This document shows, piece by piece, positions 40,675 to 45,208 of a stretch of DNA of 45,208 bases. Every line of letters begins with the position of its first letter. Position 1 is the first letter of the stretch. The translations under genes were made by a program, and so were the position numbers. Below the pieces are notes generated by a model. That model did no database searches, had not been told where the DNA came from, and saw nothing but the letters and a program-made list of their open reading frames with translations. Source of the stretch: Synechococcus sp. UW140 (lineage in GTDB: Bacteria > Cyanobacteriota > Cyanobacteriia > PCC-6307 > Cyanobiaceae); the NCBI GenBank assembly GCA_945860085.1, contig CAMAPJ010000009.1, positions 1-45,208 of the forward strand, given 5' to 3'.

Positions 40675-43122
40675 TTAGTGAGCCAAATAGAGATAGGCAA
40701 CCAAATAGACAAAAGACAGGACAGCAGAAAGGCCAAGGAAGACACGACTCAGATGACTTCTCGTCATGCTTAAGCAGCCAAGCAAAGCCAAACTCGCCAA
40801 ATCAACCCACACCCGCGTGTAATCCGGAAAACGGGCCAGGATCTGGGTGCTAGTGCACAGGGCTGGCAGCACATAAAGCGCCGCCGTGAAACGCAGCCAA
40901 CGGTTCAGGCCAGGCCGCAAAGCAACCACAATCAATAGGGCCAAACTGAGCAGCCAGAGGCCGAAACAGAGGCTGTCAAACAACTGTTCAGCCCTACCCA
41001 TCGGCCCTCCAGCCAGGGAGGCGAGCCCCAGCAACTGGAGAGCCTTGGTGGCGATCCCAACGCCGGGCCAGGTGAAATGGAGGCCCACCAGCAAGCCATC
41101 GGCCGTGGCTGGGAAGCGGGCTTTGAGGCTGGCGGTCCAGGCCAGCAGGGGGAGGGGCACCAGGGCTAAGGGGAGCAGCCAGCGCCAGCGGCGCTCCCTC
41201 AAACTGGTAAGGCCAGACGACGCCCAGGCCAGCAGGCCCATTTCGCGGCTGAGCAGGGCGGCCGTCAGGCTGGTGACCAAGGCGCCAGGACGCTGGGCGC
41301 GGAAGGCCACCGCCGAGGCCAGGAGGAGTGTGGTCGCGAGCAGGTCGGCGGTGTCAAGGCTGAGGGTGACCCAGTAGCTCGGCAAGGCCAACACCGCCAG
41401 GCCCCACTGGGGGGAGCGCTGCTCCAACTGGGCCCAGCCGGCCACCAGGGCCCCGCAGCAGCCGATCAGGGCGACATTGATCAGGCCCAGGCTCCAAGGA
41501 ATCAGGGCCGGCTGGCCCAAGCCCGCCAGCCAGGCCAGCAGGGGATAGAGCAGGCGTTTGCCCCGGTAGATCGGGTTATCGAGGGCGGCGCTGGTGCCGG
41601 GCAGCTGCTGGAGGGGATCGAGGGCCAGGCTGAGGAATTGCTGGCCGTCGTTGCCGCGCTTGCCCTCCAGGATCACCAGATCGGCGCCCTGGAGCCGGGG
41701 GGAGAGGAGCAGCTGGTCGCCGATGCGGGCCAGGCCGGTGGGGTTGCCGCCGTACTTGCCAAACACCACCAGGGCCCAAACCAGCAGGGCAATCAAGCCG
41801 GTGAGCAGGCCGACGGCCCGGGGCTGGATTGCCCCCGAACCTCCCTGGAGCAAGGCTTTAACCGCCTGCTTGAACACCGGCCAGGACGGCCAACCAGGTA
41901 ACGCAAAGCCAGCACCCCAAAGCTGGCGCAACCAGCGGTTTTCGTGCCACCAAGGGCTCTGGGGCGCGAGGGGCTGGGAGGGCCTGGCCTGAACGACCTC
42001 CTCAAACAACTTCTGCCAACCAGCCAGCACCGCCTCCGATGCGTAGCTGCGTTGGACATGGGCCTCCCCCTGGGTGCCGAGTTGCCAAGCCCGCTGGGGA
42101 TCGGTGAGCAGTTCGACGCAACAGCGGGCCAGCTCCTGGTCATTGCTCGCCAGCAGACCGGCAATCCCTTCGGGCACGGTGCTAATCAGGGCATGGCGGC
42201 GGGCGGTGACCACCGGAATGCAACAGGCATTGAATTCAGCGGCACTGAGGCAGAAGGTTTCATCCACTCCGCTGGGATTGACCACCCCCACCGCCACCTG
42301 GGCCAGGGCGTCATAGCGCTCAAGGCCCTGGCTGCCCTCAAACACCACCCGATCGCTGTGGCGACCGCGCCGCAGGATCTGGCGGCAATGCAGCTCGTAG
42401 GGGGTGAGGGTTTCTATCGAACTGACAGAGCTTGCTTGGGCGGCATCGCCTCCGCCGTAGAGGTTGGCCCCGCCAAAGACGCGCAGCCTGGCCCCTGGGC
42501 AGCGCTCGGCGATCCACTCCCACTGGCTGGCCAGCCGATCAAACCCCTTGAAGGGGGTGATCGCTCCCACATAGGCAAGATCGGTTGCCTGGGCGGCCTG
42601 CTGCGGCGACCGGGGGCCGCCCCGACCAGGGGGCACGGCCACTAAATAGGGAATCACCACGGCCTGGCGGGCCAGGCGGCTGTGGCGGAAGTAATCCAAC
42701 TGGGGACCACTGAGCAGCACCCAGCGGCGCAAAGCCTTGAGGGCTTCATAGCGGCCCTGCTGATGGCAACCGAGGTTGCTCAACCAGGCCACCAAAGGAA
42801 TGGGGGAATGCTCCAGGGCTGGCCAGTCAGCCTCGGTGGCAAAGCCTGGACGGAAGATCAGGAGCTCCGCTCCGGCTTCAGTCGCCGCCTTGATGGCCTC
42901 TGCCAAAGTTGGCACCACCGTGATGGCATCACCATCAACCCCGGCAATGGCCTGGGGAACAGTCAGCAGCAGCTGGAGATCAAGCCCGGCGGACAGCAGC
43001 AGTTCGGCCAGGACCAGGAACTCATACTCCGTGCCGCCGATGCCGGGGTTCCCGAGGCTGGGCCGGGGCAGGGCACCGAGGGCGATAAAGCGGCGATTGT
43101 CGAGGAAGATGGCAATGCGCAT
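40675..43122 (-). CDS. Glycosyltransferase fused to multi-pass membrane domain
   Basis: An 815-residue fusion from ATG 43122 (MRIAIFLDNRRFIALGALP). The first 390 residues or so are a GT-B, family-4-like glycosyltransferase: GIGGTEYEFLVLAELL, LAYVGAITPFKGFDRLASQW, and the EX7E motif in VDETFCLSAAEFNACCIPVV. Residues about 430-815 form roughly ten membrane helices with RGNDGQQFLSLALDPL and NPIYRGKRLLYPLLAWLAG, a pattern common in GT-C-like or polymerase-like membrane proteins that reads (Y)DGQxxxxxALDP. One chain may therefore build and handle a lipid-linked sugar at the inner membrane. The frame is open to 43572, but that part is antisense to the next gene and low in complexity. Confidence 0.8.
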   Translation of the reverse strand: MRIAIFLDNRRFIALGALPRPSLGNPGIGGTEYEFLVLAELLLSAGLDLQLLLTVPQAIAGVDGDAITVVPTLAEAIKAATEAGAELLIFRPGFATEADWPALEHSPIPLVAWLSNLGCHQQGRYEALKALRRWVLLSGPQLDYFRHSRLARQAVVIPYLVAVPPGRGGPRSPQQAAQATDLAYVGAITPFKGFDRLASQWEWIAERCPGARLRVFGGANLYGGGDAAQASSVSSIETLTPYELHCRQILRRGRHSDRVVFEGSQGLERYDALAQVAVGVVNPSGVDETFCLSAAEFNACCIPVVTARRHALISTVPEGIAGLLASNDQELARCCVELLTDPQRAWQLGTQGEAHVQRSYASEAVLAGWQKLFEEVVQARPSQPLAPQSPWWHENRWLRQLWGAGFALPGWPSWPVFKQAVKALLQGGSGAIQPRAVGLLTGLIALLVWALVVFGKYGGNPTGLARIGDQLLLSPRLQGADLVILEGKRGNDGQQFLSLALDPLQQLPGTSAALDNPIYRGKRLLYPLLAWLAGLGQPALIPWSLGLINVALIGCCGALVAGWAQLEQRSPQWGLAVLALPSYWVTLSLDTADLLATTLLLASAVAFRAQRPGALVTSLTAALLSREMGLLAWASSGLTSLRERRWRWLLPLALVPLPLLAWTASLKARFPATADGLLVGLHFTWPGVGIATKALQLLGLASLAGGPMGRAEQLFDSLCFGLWLLSLALLIVVALRPGLNRWLRFTAALYVLPALCTSTQILARFPDYTRVWVDLASLALLGCLSMTRSHLSRVFLGLSAVLSFVYLVAYLYLAH

Positions 43123-43154
43123 GCCCCCAGAATGGCAGTCGCGGTTCAGGGACC

Positions 43155-44999
43155 TTGGGGCAGCCATTGGAGCGATCGTGGCGGGGCCCCCTGGGGCGAT
43201 CCGGATCAGGCCTGATCGGCTTTGCCCTGGGCCTGGCCCTGCTGCTCTGGCTGCCGATCGGCCTGCTGGGGGTGCCGATAGACACCCCCGATGGCTTGAT
43301 CCACCTGGGCTGGGCGGCCGCCTGGGCCCAACAGATTCGGGGCGGCTGGCTATGGCCGCTCTGGAGTGACCTGAACTGGGCCGGGGCCGGTAGTGCCGCG
43401 CTCCAGCTCTATCCGCCCCTGTTTCGGCTGATGGCCGGGATCCCAATCGCCCTTGGGATCCCACCGGCTCGGGCCCTGGAGTTAGCCCTACTCCTGCTAT
43501 TACTCCTGAACAACCTGGGCGCTGCCTGTCTGGCTCGGCTTTGGCTAAGGCCGGGGCGCTGGCAGTGGGCACTGGTTACCCTGGCGGCCCTGAACCCCTA
43601 CCTGTTCGTCAACGTTTACATCCGAGGGGCCTGGCCCGAGGCTATGGGCCAACTGCTGCTCTGGTGGCTGGCCCTGGGCTGGCTGGGACTGGAACGCCAG
43701 CGGCGTTGGGGGCTGGCGATCGGGAGCCTGGCCTTGGCTGGCATCGTGCTGAGCAATTGGAACAGTGCCCAATTGAGCCTGTTGTCCTGGGCTCTGGGGC
43801 TGGCTGTGCTGATTAGGCCAAGGCCGGATTGGGCGGCCATCCGCCGTTGGTGCCAGGTGCCCGTGATCGCCGTGGCCATCACGGCTCCGTTCTGGTGGCC
43901 TGCTCTTGCAGCGATGAATCAGGTGCGGCCGCCGATCCCGAATTACCTTTACAAAAACGAATTCTTATTTGCGTACCATCCCGGCCAAATTTCGATCGCG
44001 GACATCCTCTGGATCCAGGCCGCCACAGTCCTGGTGCTGCTGCTGGTGCGTTGGTTGGGTTGGGGATGGCGAGGCCTGGCTTGGGCTGCACCTATTGATG
44101 CCAGCAAGGGAATAGCCAAAAGCGTTTCTGCTGAAAGCAAGCAGCAAGAAGCCGTACCGTTGGCTCGCTGGGGCTTACTGCTGGCCTGCTGCGGGATCTT
44201 GATGATGCTGCCAATCAGCGAGCCGATTTATCAACTGTTGCTGCCCCTGCGGCGGATCCAATTCCCCTGGCGTTGGCTAGGGCCCACCTGGTTCGGGGCC
44301 CTGCTCTGGCTGAGCTCTCCAGGCGTCCTAGCCCACGCCCCAAACCCATCCCGTTCCGCCCTGCGCCGCGGGGCCTGGTTGGGAGCGATCACCCTGGCTG
44401 CTGTGCTTTGGGTGGACTCGCTCAGCCGTTTTCGGGACAACATCCTGGGCCACCACCCCTCCGAGCTGGAGCGACGCTCGCTCAACCGCCTACTGGCCTG
44501 TGATCCGCTGGTGCCTTGTCCAGACGGCCTGGCCGCCTTACCACCCACGGGCGAATTGTCGAAACGGTTTGTGGCCCTGGGCGATGGCCGGATCGCCCTC
44601 ACAGGGGTGCCCGACTACTCGCCGGCGGGGATTCCGGAACGCTCCTGGGTGCATCGCATGCAGACCTTCTGGGTGCCGGCCTGGCCGCAGCAAACCTGGG
44701 CGGCCTTCCTGGGGGAGGGACCCGCTGTTGAATGGGGGCAAGGTTCAGCTCAGCTACTTGAACACGGGCCTACCGATCGACTGATTCGGGTGAAGGCTCC
44801 GACCGCAGGGCGGTTGCGGGTGATGCAATGGGCCTATCCGGCCTGGACTGTGCAGAAGAGACGGGTTGGGGGAATCAGCTGGGAAACCCCCCTGCCGTTT
44901 TCTGGGCCCAACCAGGCTCGAGATCAAGATGGCTGGATCTCCGTGCCACTGGATGCGGGCACTTGGGAGGTGGCGCTCACCTATGGATCTAGGCGCTGA
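43155..44999 (+). CDS. Large membrane protein, PTPS-related/GT-C-like
   Basis: A 614-residue inner-membrane protein. An acidic loop follows the first helix (IDTPDGLIHLGWAAAWAQQI), then GGWLWPLWSDLNWAGAGSA and LYPPLFRLMAGIPIALG, the pattern of the membrane family called 6-pyruvoyl-tetrahydropterin-synthase-related, which resembles GT-C glycosyltransferases. About 10-12 helices reach residue 430, then a globular C-terminal domain of about 180 residues. It may transfer sugars to the outside or to lipids (inference). It starts at TTG 43155 (or TTG 43167), 32 bases from the divergent glycosyltransferase start, so the two share a very short promoter region. Confidence 0.72.
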   Translation: MGQPLERSWRGPLGRSGSGLIGFALGLALLLWLPIGLLGVPIDTPDGLIHLGWAAAWAQQIRGGWLWPLWSDLNWAGAGSAALQLYPPLFRLMAGIPIALGIPPARALELALLLLLLLNNLGAACLARLWLRPGRWQWALVTLAALNPYLFVNVYIRGAWPEAMGQLLLWWLALGWLGLERQRRWGLAIGSLALAGIVLSNWNSAQLSLLSWALGLAVLIRPRPDWAAIRRWCQVPVIAVAITAPFWWPALAAMNQVRPPIPNYLYKNEFLFAYHPGQISIADILWIQAATVLVLLLVRWLGWGWRGLAWAAPIDASKGIAKSVSAESKQQEAVPLARWGLLLACCGILMMLPISEPIYQLLLPLRRIQFPWRWLGPTWFGALLWLSSPGVLAHAPNPSRSALRRGAWLGAITLAAVLWVDSLSRFRDNILGHHPSELERRSLNRLLACDPLVPCPDGLAALPPTGELSKRFVALGDGRIALTGVPDYSPAGIPERSWVHRMQTFWVPAWPQQTWAAFLGEGPAVEWGQGSAQLLEHGPTDRLIRVKAPTAGRLRVMQWAYPAWTVQKRRVGGISWETPLPFSGPNQARDQDGWISVPLDAGTWEVALTYGSRR

Positions 45000-45067
45000 A
45001 CTGCCGAAATGGTCCGTGGGCGGCGATCTTCTTCAAGCTCGAGAGTTAGGGGGGCAAGCATCAGCGA

Positions 45068-45208
45068 TTAGGCCGATTCGCCGTATTCGCGGATCAGGGC
45101 GATCATGTCTGCGAGTCGCTGGCGGGTGGACGGTCCTGGATTGAGTTGGAAGTCGAGCTGGGCCAGAGTGCAGCGATCTTGGCGTCGAGCTCGTCGAGCC
45201 GCGCGTCG
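45068..45208 (-). pseudogene. Gene tail with probable frameshift (partial)
   Basis: On the minus strand from the window edge one frame reads DARLDELDAKIAAL, then becomes unnatural and soon stops. The neighbouring frame, unnatural before, reads AQLDFQLNPGPSTRQRLADM and IALIREYGESA to a TAA at 45068-45070. A -1 shift near 45166 joins them smoothly. The gene therefore looks broken by a one-base loss, or there is a sequencing error. I do not recognise the family; the joined tail is helical, perhaps coiled-coil. Confidence 0.4.

Overview
The window is a GC-rich (mostly about 65-70 percent by eye) cyanobacterial chromosome segment of the Cyanobium / marine-type Synechococcus kind. Evidence: the psbE-psbF-psbL-psbJ cluster preceded by rubredoxin and Ycf48, the ndhC-ndhK-ndhJ cluster, chlD, an apocarotenoid-cleaving oxygenase, a Nif11 peptide, several copies of the HIP1 octamer (GCGATCGC), and a gene order (rdgB, carotenoid oxygenase, hisB, fabI, DegT, photolyase, NUDIX, folK, chlD, MCE/ABC, YvcK-like, ndhJKC, rubA, ycf48, psbEFLJ) that I recall as typical of picocyanobacteria.

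Layout. (1) 1 to about 5100: one end of an integrative element. It has the tail of a Fic protein, a large primase-polymerase/DUF3987 replication protein, a small excisionase-like DNA-binding protein and a tyrosine integrase, lying against the 3' end of a CAT-anticodon tRNA. Its control DNA includes a perfect 20-bp-arm palindrome, a terminator-like hairpin and four GTGCCTA repeats. The far end lies outside the window. (2) 5206-12337: core genes (secreted hypothetical, pyrE, YgfZ-like, RecB-like nuclease, sugar-phosphate mutase, rdgB), an orphan Nif11 peptide and a YciI-like protein. (3) 12444-17649: carotenoid oxygenase; a 0.8 kb non-coding stretch with a promoter-like sequence and a structured RNA candidate; a coupled DUF1611/ornithine-racemase-like pair; hisB. 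(4) 17974-20661: an MFS exporter and an unrecognised 499-residue protein, tail to tail, between hisB and fabI. (5) 20661-36747: fabI, DegT aminotransferase, photolyase, NUDIX, folK, chlD, a lipid-transport MCE/ABC pair, YvcK-like protein, ndhJKC, rubA, ycf48, psbEFLJ. (6) 36825-44999: a small zinc-ribbon protein whose start contains a terminator-like hairpin, then a surface-polysaccharide region: nucleotide-sugar epimerase, two AT-rich convergent genes (DUF5672 and an unclassified polysaccharide-locus-type protein), a glycosyltransferase fused to a multi-pass membrane domain, and a large membrane protein. (7) 45068-45208: a gene tail that appears frameshifted.

How the genes fit together: most of the window is housekeeping and photosynthesis (PSII and its assembly factors, NDH-1 subunits, chlorophyll synthesis, fatty acid, histidine, pyrimidine and folate synthesis). 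Accessory DNA sits in four places: the tRNA-linked element, the DUF1611/racemase pair, the MFS/unknown pair and the glycan region. Short in-frame tandem repeats have accumulated in the ends or linkers of several otherwise conserved genes. Function calls rest on motif recognition only; no database search was run.
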